Shown one piece after another: positions 43,597-52,557 of a DNA stretch of 64,000 nucleotides (positions are counted from its first letter, which is position 1; each line of letters opens with the position of its first letter). The position numbers and the translations under genes were made by a program. The DNA comes from Buxus sempervirens. Its lineage: Eukaryota > Streptophyta > Magnoliopsida > Buxales > Buxaceae. The stretch spans positions 49,221,949 through 49,285,948 of the forward strand of contig OX387182.1 of the NCBI GenBank assembly GCA_947561395.2. The letters are read 5' to 3'. The notes below the pieces were generated by a model, which worked only from the letters and a program-made list of their open reading frames with translations, had not been told where the DNA came from and did not search any database.

Positions 43597-46500
43597 ATGG
43601 AAGCTAACATGTTTTATTCATTTTTTACTCAGGTACATTTACACTTATTTGCAGTCATAGCTCCCGTGACCAGATCCAAAGCAAGAGCCATGAATACTGA
43701 AGAGAACCAAGCCCAAGCTACCGTCCCCGCTCAGGACTTTACTCAGCTGCAGGAGCAAGTGGCCGGTCTGGCCAAAATGCTGGGAGACTTACTGGCGGCT
43801 CAGGCCCAGCAGGCCCAAGCCCCGAACCAGGCATCTACTTCCCATCAGGCACCACCACCTCAGGCCTACATTCCGCCTCCGGTTCAGCCCATGCCTGAGC
43901 CCATTTCTGAACCAGTCCCTGAACCCATTCTGATCAGGGAAAATATGGCGGAGTCTGAGAAAGAGCTGGAGAAAGAAAAGGCCCGAGATGAGATGGAAAA
44001 GAAGATGCTGCTGAGGATAGAGAGGATCCAGGCAGAGCTGAAAGAGGTGAAGGGGGGAGGCAGCCATGCAGGCACCACCTTCGAGGACCTGTGCATGTAC
44101 CCGGACGTCTGTCTACCGGCTAAGTTCAGGTGCCCGGATTTTGACAAGTTTGATGGCACGGGCTGCCCATTAAGCCATCTGAAACTATACTGCGGGGCCC
44201 TGTGCCAGTTTGGCCGGGACGATGGAATACTGATCCAGCTCTTCCAGAGAAGTCTAACCGGGTCAGCCCTTCGGTGGTTCGCTACAGTGGACCATGGAAG
44301 AATCAGGAGGTGGAAGGACTTGGCCGATGCTTTCTTGGACCAATACAAGTTCAACTCTGAGATCGTGCCGGACCGGTACGACATGATGAGGATGACCAAG
44401 GGGAAGGATGAACCGGTACGGCAGTACGCCAAGAGATGGAGAGAGGCCGCCTCCCAGGTCAGGCCACCTATGCAAGAGCCGGAGATGATCTCCACATTTA
44501 TGGGCACACTGGGGCAGCCCTTTTACAACCATCTGGTGGGTCAGATCACCACCAACTTTGCTGCCTTGGTACAAGTGGCGGACCGGATTGAGGAAGGGGT
44601 CAGGTCAGGAAGGCTGATAGACTACTCTACTCTAACTGGGCAGTCTGATTCCTCCGCCTCCATGGCCCAGAAGAAAGGGGCCGGGTTTAAAAAGACGGGG
44701 GCCCGAAAAGAAGGGGAGGTGAACCTGGTCCAGGCTCCTCCAGCCAAGAAGCCACTTCATGTGAACATCTCGGCACCCCAACAGGCCCAGCAGGCCCAGC
44801 AGTCATACCAGACCCCACTGAATGTCAACTTCCCTCCCTCTGTGCCAGCTAACACAAGGAGGACCTTTTCTAAGGAGGAGCGGGATGCCTGGTTCGCAGC
44901 AAGAAAGAACCGGGTTTTCACCCCTTTACCAATATCTCTTTCCCAACTATTGCCAACCCTGCTAAAGGGTGAATACTTGACTCTGAAGGAGCCCAACCCG
45001 AATGCCACCAGAGGGAGAAATTTTGACACATCGGTCACCTGTGATTTCCACATGGGTGCACCGGGGCATTCTACCGATACCTGCTGGGTATTGAAGCATG
45101 CGGTCCAGGACCTGTTGGACCAGAAGGCGTTGGTCTTTAACACTGCTGCACCCGCCCCGTCGGGAAATGATATTGGGCAGAACCCTCTGCCGTACCACAA
45201 TGGGGCAGGCCCATCCAACTCCATCACTGCCATATCCACCACCAGAAGGGCCTTTGACCCATCACAGCTCATAGCTCCCGTGGGGACTACAGTCCAGGTC
45301 CGATTTTTCCCAGAAGAGGAAGATGAGGAGATCAACATGGTCTCCCAAAAAAATAATAATCTTGCTGCTGAGGACATAAGCTCCTCCTTAAACCGGGTCT
45401 CTTCTCTGATGGCCCAGATAAATACTGCAAGACCCCCATTGGTCTTCAATTGCAGTCCACCCACTTATTCACCATCCAAGCCGTCTAAGGCTCCACTGGT
45501 CATCAATCTTGACCCCACCACTGCTTCCATCACTTCTTCTGTCACCACCAAATCCAAACTTCAACCCCTGGTTGTAAATGTGCAGCCAGCCCATACTATC
45601 CCTAAACCGGCCCATACATCCCGGTCCAAACTCCAGCCACTAGTGGTTGACATCCCTAAATTAGCCTATTCAGAGGCCGCTGTACCATGGAACTACAGCG
45701 AGGGAATCACGGCTACGGTTCCAATGGTCAGGAACCAGAACCAGGAGGAAGTGAACCTCATGACGAGGTCGGGGAGATGTGCAGGGGGTGAAGAGAAAGA
45801 AAAAGAGACAGAAGTGGAGAAAGAAAAAAGAGAAAATGAAGAAAAAAGAAAACAGAAAGGAAAAAATAAAGTGGGAGAAGACACCCCCCAGGGTGCAGAA
45901 AATGAGGCAGCCGACCTCATAAAAATAATAAAAAAGAGTGAATTTAATCTTGTGGATCAGCTAAACAAGGTCCCGGCCCAGATTTCAATACTAGGCCTTT
46001 TGCTGAATTCTGAAAAGCATAGGGATGCATTGTTAAGGGTGCTACAGAGTGCACACGTATCCCAGACCATTGATCCAGACCATCTTGGTAAAATGGTTGG
46101 TCAAATCTTGTCACATAATGTGATAAGTTTCTCAGAAGGTGAGATCAGCCCAGGTGGGTGTTATCATGTGGACCCTTTGCACATCACTGTGCTTTGTAAG
46201 GGCTGCATGGTTGCACGGGTTTTAATTGACAACGGGTCAGCGTTAAACGTTTGCCCGTTAATCACTTTTACCAAGCTGGGTCTAGACCAGTCAAGGATCA
46301 AAAGAAATGGGCGGATAGTGAGGGCTTTTGATAGCTCCAAGACCCACTCCCTAGGGGAGATTGAACTGCCGGTCACAATTGGGCCGAATATCTTTAACAT
46401 CACATTTGAAGTGATGGATATACCCGCAGCATTCAATCTGCTCCTAGGAAGGCCGTGGATACATTCGGCTAGGGCAATACCATCCACGCTCCACCAGAGG

Positions 46501-47397
46501 GTGAAATACATAAGAGGGCAAAGGGTGATAACAGTCCTAGCCGAAAACTTGGTGCCGCCTATCGTGTCACCTGATGTACCCCTAATCAATGTGGACTTGA
46601 CTGTTGACAAGATTGCATTCCACTCGTTTCAATTTGAGGCGGTAAATTACATACCTGGGGGGTGTGAGAAAAAGAAAGAAAAGGGGACCACTGCAGAAAG
46701 GATGGTCAAGAAAGTGATGGAGAAATACCACTTTCACCCAGGGAAAGGCCTGGGGATCAATCTGCAGGGGATGGTGGAGCCAATCATGGCTAAGAAACTA
46801 GTCCCAAAGGTAGGGTTGGGCTTCAAGCCCAGAGGTTGGAGGAGAATGAAACATGAAGAAGGGGAGAGCAGAAGCAGAGGAAAACTCCCGCATCTGAGGG
46901 TGAACTTCCCAAAACCCGCTTATATAATCCAAATTTCTCCTCCTATGGACCAATCAAAACCTCCCTACTACAATGTCAACCCATTTCAAAAGCCTTCTGT
47001 TTCGGCCCTACAACCCTATAACCCATCTCCAATACTGGGAGCAGTGGATGGGCCTGGACCACAGCCCGAGCAGCAGGTGGACTTTTCTGAGGATGTTGGT
47101 GCATTCTTCGCCATGACTGAAGGCGAAAAGACAGGGGCAGACATGGAACTGCCATTCATTGATTGGGCCGCAGTAAAGGTTCCAGACAAGGTCATTTCTG
47201 GATTGGGCCCCGTAGCAGAAAAGGGCAGTACCCACCCGGTGATGATGGCATCGGATGCTGGGTTTGAAGAGCAGGCTTTCCCTATTTCTCCTGCTCCCCA
47301 AAATTTTGTATTGAACAATTGGGAGGAAACTCCCCTTACCTTTGAAGCAGCGTTAGTTCGGCAAACTGACGCGGCTTCCAAAAAAAAACTCCAATAG
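43597..47397 (+). CDS. Gag-protease polyprotein of Tat element 1
   Basis: An uninterrupted ORF of 1266 codons. Gag lies at about 177-343 (FRCPDFDKFDGTGCPLSHL, LTGSALRWFATVDHGRI and ADRIEEGVRSGRLIDY). A zinc-knuckle-like motif CDFHMGAPGHSTDTC spans 482-496. A Lys/Glu-rich linker follows (about 730-765), then the aspartic protease with Asp878 in VLIDNGSALNV and LLLGRPWIH. At 1036-1076 a G-patch-like segment (YHFHPGKGLGINLQG and VGLGF) follows, as in some other retroelement polyproteins. The ORF ends TAG at 47395, one base overlapping the pol ORF. The N-terminal 31 residues before MNTEEN may be read through from a leader intron, so translation may really start at 43690. Confidence 0.9.
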   Translation: MEANMFYSFFTQVHLHLFAVIAPVTRSKARAMNTEENQAQATVPAQDFTQLQEQVAGLAKMLGDLLAAQAQQAQAPNQASTSHQAPPPQAYIPPPVQPMPEPISEPVPEPILIRENMAESEKELEKEKARDEMEKKMLLRIERIQAELKEVKGGGSHAGTTFEDLCMYPDVCLPAKFRCPDFDKFDGTGCPLSHLKLYCGALCQFGRDDGILIQLFQRSLTGSALRWFATVDHGRIRRWKDLADAFLDQYKFNSEIVPDRYDMMRMTKGKDEPVRQYAKRWREAASQVRPPMQEPEMISTFMGTLGQPFYNHLVGQITTNFAALVQVADRIEEGVRSGRLIDYSTLTGQSDSSASMAQKKGAGFKKTGARKEGEVNLVQAPPAKKPLHVNISAPQQAQQAQQSYQTPLNVNFPPSVPANTRRTFSKEERDAWFAARKNRVFTPLPISLSQLLPTLLKGEYLTLKEPNPNATRGRNFDTSVTCDFHMGAPGHSTDTCWVLKHAVQDLLDQKALVFNTAAPAPSGNDIGQNPLPYHNGAGPSNSITAISTTRRAFDPSQLIAPVGTTVQVRFFPEEEDEEINMVSQKNNNLAAEDISSSLNRVSSLMAQINTARPPLVFNCSPPTYSPSKPSKAPLVINLDPTTASITSSVTTKSKLQPLVVNVQPAHTIPKPAHTSRSKLQPLVVDIPKLAYSEAAVPWNYSEGITATVPMVRNQNQEEVNLMTRSGRCAGGEEKEKETEVEKEKRENEEKRKQKGKNKVGEDTPQGAENEAADLIKIIKKSEFNLVDQLNKVPAQISILGLLLNSEKHRDALLRVLQSAHVSQTIDPDHLGKMVGQILSHNVISFSEGEISPGGCYHVDPLHITVLCKGCMVARVLIDNGSALNVCPLITFTKLGLDQSRIKRNGRIVRAFDSSKTHSLGEIELPVTIGPNIFNITFEVMDIPAAFNLLLGRPWIHSARAIPSTLHQRVKYIRGQRVITVLAENLVPPIVSPDVPLINVDLTVDKIAFHSFQFEAVNYIPGGCEKKKEKGTTAERMVKKVMEKYHFHPGKGLGINLQGMVEPIMAKKLVPKVGLGFKPRGWRRMKHEEGESRSRGKLPHLRVNFPKPAYIIQISPPMDQSKPPYYNVNPFQKPSVSALQPYNPSPILGAVDGPGPQPEQQVDFSEDVGAFFAMTEGEKTGADMELPFIDWAAVKVPDKVISGLGPVAEKGSTHPVMMASDAGFEEQAFPISPAPQNFVLNNWEETPLTFEAALVRQTDAASKKKLQ
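47380..47388 (+). promoter_or_regulatory. A9 slippery run at the gag-pro/pol junction
   Basis: Nine A bases lie three codons before the gag-pro stop, in phase as A-AAA-AAA. A shift to the -1 frame here joins the gag-protease frame to the pol frame. Element 2 has exactly the same A9 run (60885-60893 on the opposite strand). Confidence 0.7.
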
Positions 47398-50300
47398 TGG
47401 ATTGCCATTTCCCTGAAGGTTCTAATGGGCCTTCGTCTTCAGGGGAATTATGTTTAGAAGGCCCACAAAAAACCCAAAAAGATTTTTCTATTTTTTCTCG
47501 AAAATTTAAATTTTTCAAAAAGGTCCAAACCACTTATGAACCATATAATCAGACCGAATTGGACCAGGTTGAATATGACTTCGACCTTGAGCTCGACTTT
47601 GATCTCATGGGGGTCGAAGAAGAGACCGAGGTCGAAGGAGAAGACGTTCCAAAAGAAATTGAATACCAATTGGAACGTCATGAAAAGGGGGTCCAACCTA
47701 ATATTGAGGAGACCATATCCATAAATCTTGGAACCAAAGAGGACCCAAAAATTGTGAAAATCGGGTCATGCTTGTCTGATGTGCAGAAAAATGAAATGTC
47801 ACAATTCTTGGCAGACTACAAAGATGTGTTCGCTTGGTCATATCGGGACATGCCGGGGTTGGACACGGACATGGTGGTGCACAAGTTGCCAATTTTGCCA
47901 GGGGTTAAGCCGATTAAGCAGAAGCTGAGAAGATTGAAGCCGGAATGGACCTTGAAGGTCAAGGATGAAGTGGTCAAACAGTTCCAAGCTGGATTTTCGG
48001 CAGTCTCTACATACCCGGAGTGGCTCGCAAACATAGTGCCAGTACCAAAGAAGGATGGGAAAGTCCGAATGTGCGTGGATTATAGAGACTTAAACAGGGC
48101 AAGCCCAAAGGACGATTTTCCGCTTCCACACATCGACATTCTGGTCGATAATACTGCGGTACATAGCCTGTTTTCCTTCATGGATGGTTTCTCAGGATAT
48201 AATCAGATCAAGATGGCTAAGGAAGATCAAGAGAAAACAGCATTTATCACACCTTGGGGCACATTTCACTATACAGTCATGCCATTTGGGCTTAAGAACG
48301 CTGGGGCAACATACCAGCGGGCCATGACGGCACTATTCCATGACATGATACATAAAGAGATGGAGGTCTACGTGGACGATATGATTGCCAAATCATGCAA
48401 AGAGGGAGACCACTTGATCAATCTGAAGAAAGTGTTTGATCGGCTCAGGAAGTACAGTCTACGGCTTAACCCCGCTAAATGTGTCTTTGGGGCTACATCA
48501 GGAAAGTTGCTTGGGTTTATAGTGAGCCGAAGAGGAATTGAAATTGACCCGGCTAAAGCCAAGGCCATAATTGAAATGCCAGCACCCAGAACCGAGAAGG
48601 AGGTCAGGGGCTTTCTTGGAAGGATTCAATACATAAGCCGGTTCATAGCACAGCTCACTGCTATCTGTGAACCAATTTTCAAACTTTTGAGGAAAGATAA
48701 CCCGACGGTCTGGAATGAGGATTGCCAGCAGGCATTTGACACAATAAAGAGGTATTTGCTAAACCCACCTGTGCTAGTGCCACCAACTCCAGGAAGACCA
48801 CTGATTCTGTACTTGTCAGTGTTGGAAACGTCGATGGGATGTGTCTTGGGGCAGCATGATGAGACTGGTAGAAAAGAAAGAGCAATTTACTATCTGAGTA
48901 AAAAATTCACGGAATATGAAGCCAAATACTCACCATTGGAAAAGACTTGCTGTGCTCTAGTGTGGGCCACTCAGAAGCTAAGGCATTATTTCCTTAGTCA
49001 CTCCACACTATTGATATCCCGGATGGACCCGCTGAAGTATTTATTTGAGAAACCGTCACTGACTGGCAGGACGGCAAAGTGGCAACTGCTACTGTCCGAG
49101 TTTGACCTCACATACATCACCCAGAAGGCAATCAAGGGTCAAGCCATAGTTGATCACCTGGCTGCACATCCTTTGCCAGAATATCAACCCTTGAAGACCA
49201 ACTTTCCTGATGAGGCAATTCTGTACACTGAAGAGGAGGACAGTGAGAGTTCTTGGCAGATGTTCTTTGATGGGGCCGCCAATATGAATGGGAACGGAAT
49301 AGGGGCAGTCTTGGTTAAACCAGATGGTTCACATATCCCAATTGCAGTAAAGCTGAGATTCCAATGCACCAATAACATAGCAGAATATGAGGCATGCATA
49401 ATTGGATTGCAAGCAGCCATGGATCATGGAGTAGAGGAACTTGACGTATACGGGGATTCGAGTCTTATCATCTTCCAAACAACTGGTGAGTGGAAAACCA
49501 AGGATCACAAATTGATCCCCTATCACCAGTATTTGGAAGAAATAAGCACAAATTTTACTCGAATTTCCTTCAACTATATGCCAAGGGCCAAGAATCAGTT
49601 TGTGGATGCTCTAGCAACATTAGCTTCAATGGTCAGCATACCAGAAGAAGTAGACATCAGACCACTGGAAATTGAGGTCCGAGATGAACCGGCTTACTGT
49701 CTCGTTCTAGAGGGAGCACCAGAAGAAGCACCATGGTTTCGAGATATCAAGAACTTCTTGAATAATCGGAGTTTGCCAGAAAATGCCACTGCTACTGAGA
49801 AGAGGACAATACAGAGATTGGCTGGTCAATTTCTGCTAAGCGGTGGACATGTGTACAAGAGATCGCATAACGACATTCTGCTAAGATGCGTTGCCAAGGC
49901 TGAATCGGAAAGGCTGATTGAGACTGTACATGGAGGAGTCTGTGGGCCCCATATGAGTGGGCACATGCTGGCTAAGAAGATCCTGAGGTTGGGATACTAC
50001 TGGACAACCATGGAGCATGATTGCTGTATACATGTCAGGAGGTGCCACCAATGCCAGATATATGCAGATAATAAGCATGCACCCCCAGGTGAGCTGCACA
50101 ACATGACATCACCCTGGCCCTTCTCTATGTGGGGCATAGATGTTATTGGCATGATCTCCCCTAAAGCATCGAACGGGCACAGATTCATCTTGGTGGCGAT
50201 TGATTATTTCACTAAGTGGGTGGAAGCAGCATCATATGCAAATATCACAAGCAACCATGTGATCAAATTTTTGAAGCACAACATTATTTGTCGCTATGGA

Positions 50301-50981
50301 CTGCCAAGTGCCATAGTATCAGACAATGCTTCAAATATTAAGAACAAGGACATGAAGAAAATGTGTGAGCAGTTTCAGATCACCCACCACAAGTCAGCTC
50401 CGTATAGGCCAAAGATGAATGGGGCAGTAGAAGCAGCCAACAAGAATATAAAGAAAATCATTCAGAAGATGGTAGTAAGTTACAAAGATTGGCATGAAAT
50501 GCTGCCACTTGCTCTACATGCCTACAGAACTTCGATCTGGACTTCAACTGGGGCAACCCCATACTCCCTAGTCTATGGAATGGAAGCAGTCTTGCCAGTG
50601 GAAGTAGAGATCCCATCACTCCGAGTGCTCATGGAAGCAGAACTAGAAGAAGCCGAATGGATCCAGTCGAGACATGATCAACTTAACCTGATAGAAGAAA
50701 AGCGATTGAAAACGCTTTGCCATGGACAGTTGTACCAGAAGAGAATGGCCCGGGCTTACAATAAGAAAGTGAGGCCCAGAACTTTCCAAGAAGGAAACTT
50801 AGTGCTAAAGAAAATTTTACCATTTTTGGAAGACCCTCGTGGTAAGTTCAAGCCCAATTGGGAAGGCCCATATGTCGTCAAGAAAGTACTGTCAGGGGGT
50901 GCACTCATCTTAGCAGAAATGGATGGGTCAGATTTTCCTGAGCCCATTAACTCTGATGCGGTAAAAAGGTATTTTCCTTGA
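47397..50981 (+). CDS. Pol polyprotein (RT, two RNase H, integrase) of Tat element 1
   Basis: An intact frame of about 1194 codons with no ATG at its start; the first listed codon is GTG, so it must be made by fusion to gag-protease. RT shows CVDYRDLN (226-233), Asp263 in FMDGFSGYNQ and the catalytic YVDD at 325-328. The first RNase H (about 468-592) is degenerate: the usual first Asp is Glu (SVLETS, 477). A second, archaeal-type RNase H follows at 618-745 with all four acidic residues (Asp625, Glu663, Asp687, Asp737). Integrase has the His/Cys zinc motif (H845 to CHQC 883-886) and the triad Asp915, Asp976, Glu1012 with 35 residues between the last two. NWEGPYVVKKV near 1154 is the GPY/F module. 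Two RNase H domains are the mark of the Tat lineage. All active sites look functional. Confidence 0.95.
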   Translation: MDCHFPEGSNGPSSSGELCLEGPQKTQKDFSIFSRKFKFFKKVQTTYEPYNQTELDQVEYDFDLELDFDLMGVEEETEVEGEDVPKEIEYQLERHEKGVQPNIEETISINLGTKEDPKIVKIGSCLSDVQKNEMSQFLADYKDVFAWSYRDMPGLDTDMVVHKLPILPGVKPIKQKLRRLKPEWTLKVKDEVVKQFQAGFSAVSTYPEWLANIVPVPKKDGKVRMCVDYRDLNRASPKDDFPLPHIDILVDNTAVHSLFSFMDGFSGYNQIKMAKEDQEKTAFITPWGTFHYTVMPFGLKNAGATYQRAMTALFHDMIHKEMEVYVDDMIAKSCKEGDHLINLKKVFDRLRKYSLRLNPAKCVFGATSGKLLGFIVSRRGIEIDPAKAKAIIEMPAPRTEKEVRGFLGRIQYISRFIAQLTAICEPIFKLLRKDNPTVWNEDCQQAFDTIKRYLLNPPVLVPPTPGRPLILYLSVLETSMGCVLGQHDETGRKERAIYYLSKKFTEYEAKYSPLEKTCCALVWATQKLRHYFLSHSTLLISRMDPLKYLFEKPSLTGRTAKWQLLLSEFDLTYITQKAIKGQAIVDHLAAHPLPEYQPLKTNFPDEAILYTEEEDSESSWQMFFDGAANMNGNGIGAVLVKPDGSHIPIAVKLRFQCTNNIAEYEACIIGLQAAMDHGVEELDVYGDSSLIIFQTTGEWKTKDHKLIPYHQYLEEISTNFTRISFNYMPRAKNQFVDALATLASMVSIPEEVDIRPLEIEVRDEPAYCLVLEGAPEEAPWFRDIKNFLNNRSLPENATATEKRTIQRLAGQFLLSGGHVYKRSHNDILLRCVAKAESERLIETVHGGVCGPHMSGHMLAKKILRLGYYWTTMEHDCCIHVRRCHQCQIYADNKHAPPGELHNMTSPWPFSMWGIDVIGMISPKASNGHRFILVAIDYFTKWVEAASYANITSNHVIKFLKHNIICRYGLPSAIVSDNASNIKNKDMKKMCEQFQITHHKSAPYRPKMNGAVEAANKNIKKIIQKMVVSYKDWHEMLPLALHAYRTSIWTSTGATPYSLVYGMEAVLPVEVEIPSLRVLMEAELEEAEWIQSRHDQLNLIEEKRLKTLCHGQLYQKRMARAYNKKVRPRTFQEGNLVLKKILPFLEDPRGKFKPNWEGPYVVKKVLSGGALILAEMDGSDFPEPINSDAVKRYFP

Positions 50982-51905
50982 GTGAATATTTCTAGGAGAT
51001 GATCCGAGGCCATTTTTCTTTATTTCCTTCAAAAATTCAAATCCCTAGTCTATCCAAATTGAGCCGGTTCGTTTCTTTGGTAAACCCAAACCGGATTTAC
51101 AGTCTTAAATTGGGGCAAAATCAATTGGGGCAAAAGTGAGGAAAGAAAAAGAAAAAGAGAGGAAAAGCAATGGAAATGGCAAATGAAAGCCAAGTGTGAA
51201 AAAAAAAATGCAATTTGGGGGAAAAGGGTTAAATTCATCATGACTGTAAGTCCGGTTGACCTATTTCCACACTTGAAAATTTTTGGGCCTTTAATACCCT
51301 TTCTTTCATAAACTGAGCCTAGCCTTTATTTCGTCCTATTTTTAAGCCCTCGGTGATCTTAGCTTGTTCATTCAAATATCAGAGTAAGATGGGTGATGAC
51401 GGAATTCAGAAGCCGGCCCTAGTGAAAACCGTAACTGGCGCTAGGGGCAATATTGGCAAAAGAAAAAAAAATCAGAAAAATGAAAGAAAATCAGAGGTTG
51501 AGTTGATCATGGGGATCTGTGCTTCAAGCAAAGTTGGCATGAGCAGAATGGGGCAGTTTTGGCATTTTGGGGATGACTCTAAAGGTCCTAAGATGGACGG
51601 TTCTGATCCCTCAGTATTTTCTGGACTACCCTTTTCATTATTTAACCTGGTTCTAATTCCTTTAATTATAGGTGATTAAGTGCATGGACCAAATTTCAAA
51701 AAACAAAAAAAAAATAAAAAAGGAAAAATTATACTTTGGCCAGTGATGAGAAATCAAATACTTTTCATAAAACCTTTGTTTTTACAAGCATCTGAGCATT
51801 CTGAGGCCAATAATATAAAAACTTTATTTTGAATTAAAACCTTTGTATTTCCACTATTGGAGTTCAATTTTGTACAAAGGTATGAAAAATGTGCAGGAAA
51901 TAAAG
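50982..51905 (+). other. Region between pol and the antisense ORF, element 1
   Basis: No coding region on the + strand. It contains A-rich runs with GAAAGAAAAAGAAAAAGAGA-like sequence at 51135-51165 and is matched in inverted orientation by 56353-57288 of element 2. The antisense ORF ends just after it. Confidence 0.6.
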
Positions 51906-52557
51906 CTAATCCCTATCTCCTAGCCGCTCCTCAAGCTCCCGAATCCGAGCTGCCTGAGCTGCAATGACTCCTGAAGCCCCCTCTGCAGCAGGATCACTCA
52001 AGAAGGAAATGACCTCATCTGAAAGGGCCTGCCTGATCCGCATACTCCTAAGGCTGGCCAAAGTATCCTGGTACTTCCGCCGAATCATACGGACCTCAAA
52101 GCGACGGGCCTGCCTCTGTTCATCCAGCTTCTCTTCCACTGCAATACGGCGTGAGACCTGCTCCTCAAGCTGCCTCTCCAGATAAGCGCCCTGTATCCGG
52201 AGCTCCTGGGCCTCCCGTACCCATATCTGCTGAAGCCGCTTATGAGAAGCCCGCTCAGACTCTAGAATGTCCTCATAGGTGGGAGCCAAGACTACTGGAG
52301 GATCTTCGGGTATTGGGGCCTGAGTCTGTATCTGCTCCTTGATCCAGAAGAGATAATCCTTCACATGGGCTTCTGAGAAGACTGGACCATGCATAAAGCG
52401 GACATAGGACCACTCCTTCATCAACCAGGCATTCAGCTTCATAGAAAGGGGCCCAAGACGATCCTCATATCCACATGGGATGATAATCCCCTGGGTCGCA
52501 CGGAACTGACGAAGGACCCGCAGAGGAAGATAAAGCATTGCATGTCTCAGGCCAGCC
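51906..52557 (-). pseudogene. Antisense ORF (aORF) of Tat element 1, 5' truncated
   Basis: On the strand opposite to gag and pol, an open frame of about 217 codons encodes LYLPLRVLRQFRATQGIIIP, a Trp/Tyr-rich stretch (LNAWLMKEWSYVRFMHGP), and a charged alpha-helical tail (SERASHKRLQQIWVREAQEL, LEEQVSRRIAVEEKL) ending RIRELEERLGDRD. It is colinear with the C-terminal three quarters of the aORF of element 2. It lacks the N terminus because the LTR of element 2 begins at 52558. The frame continues 50 bases into that LTR without an ATG. Antisense ORFs in this place are known for Tat elements; their function is unknown. Confidence 0.8.

Larger units (their letters stand above)
37862..52557 (+). 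mobile_element. Tat-lineage Ty3/gypsy retrotransposon, element 1
   Basis: On the + strand, in order: a 2.26-kb 5' LTR, a primer site, a 3.4-kb leader with a tandem-repeat array, an intact gag-protease ORF, an intact pol ORF with two RNase H domains, and an opposite-strand ORF. The dual RNase H, the tRNA-Arg-like primer site and the antisense ORF place it in the Tat group (Ogre/Retand/Grande relatives). At 52557 it stops abruptly within the antisense ORF, exactly where the LTR of element 2 begins, so its 3' end and 3' LTR are expected beyond the right edge of the window. Element 1 is therefore the older host of a nested insertion. Confidence 0.88.
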
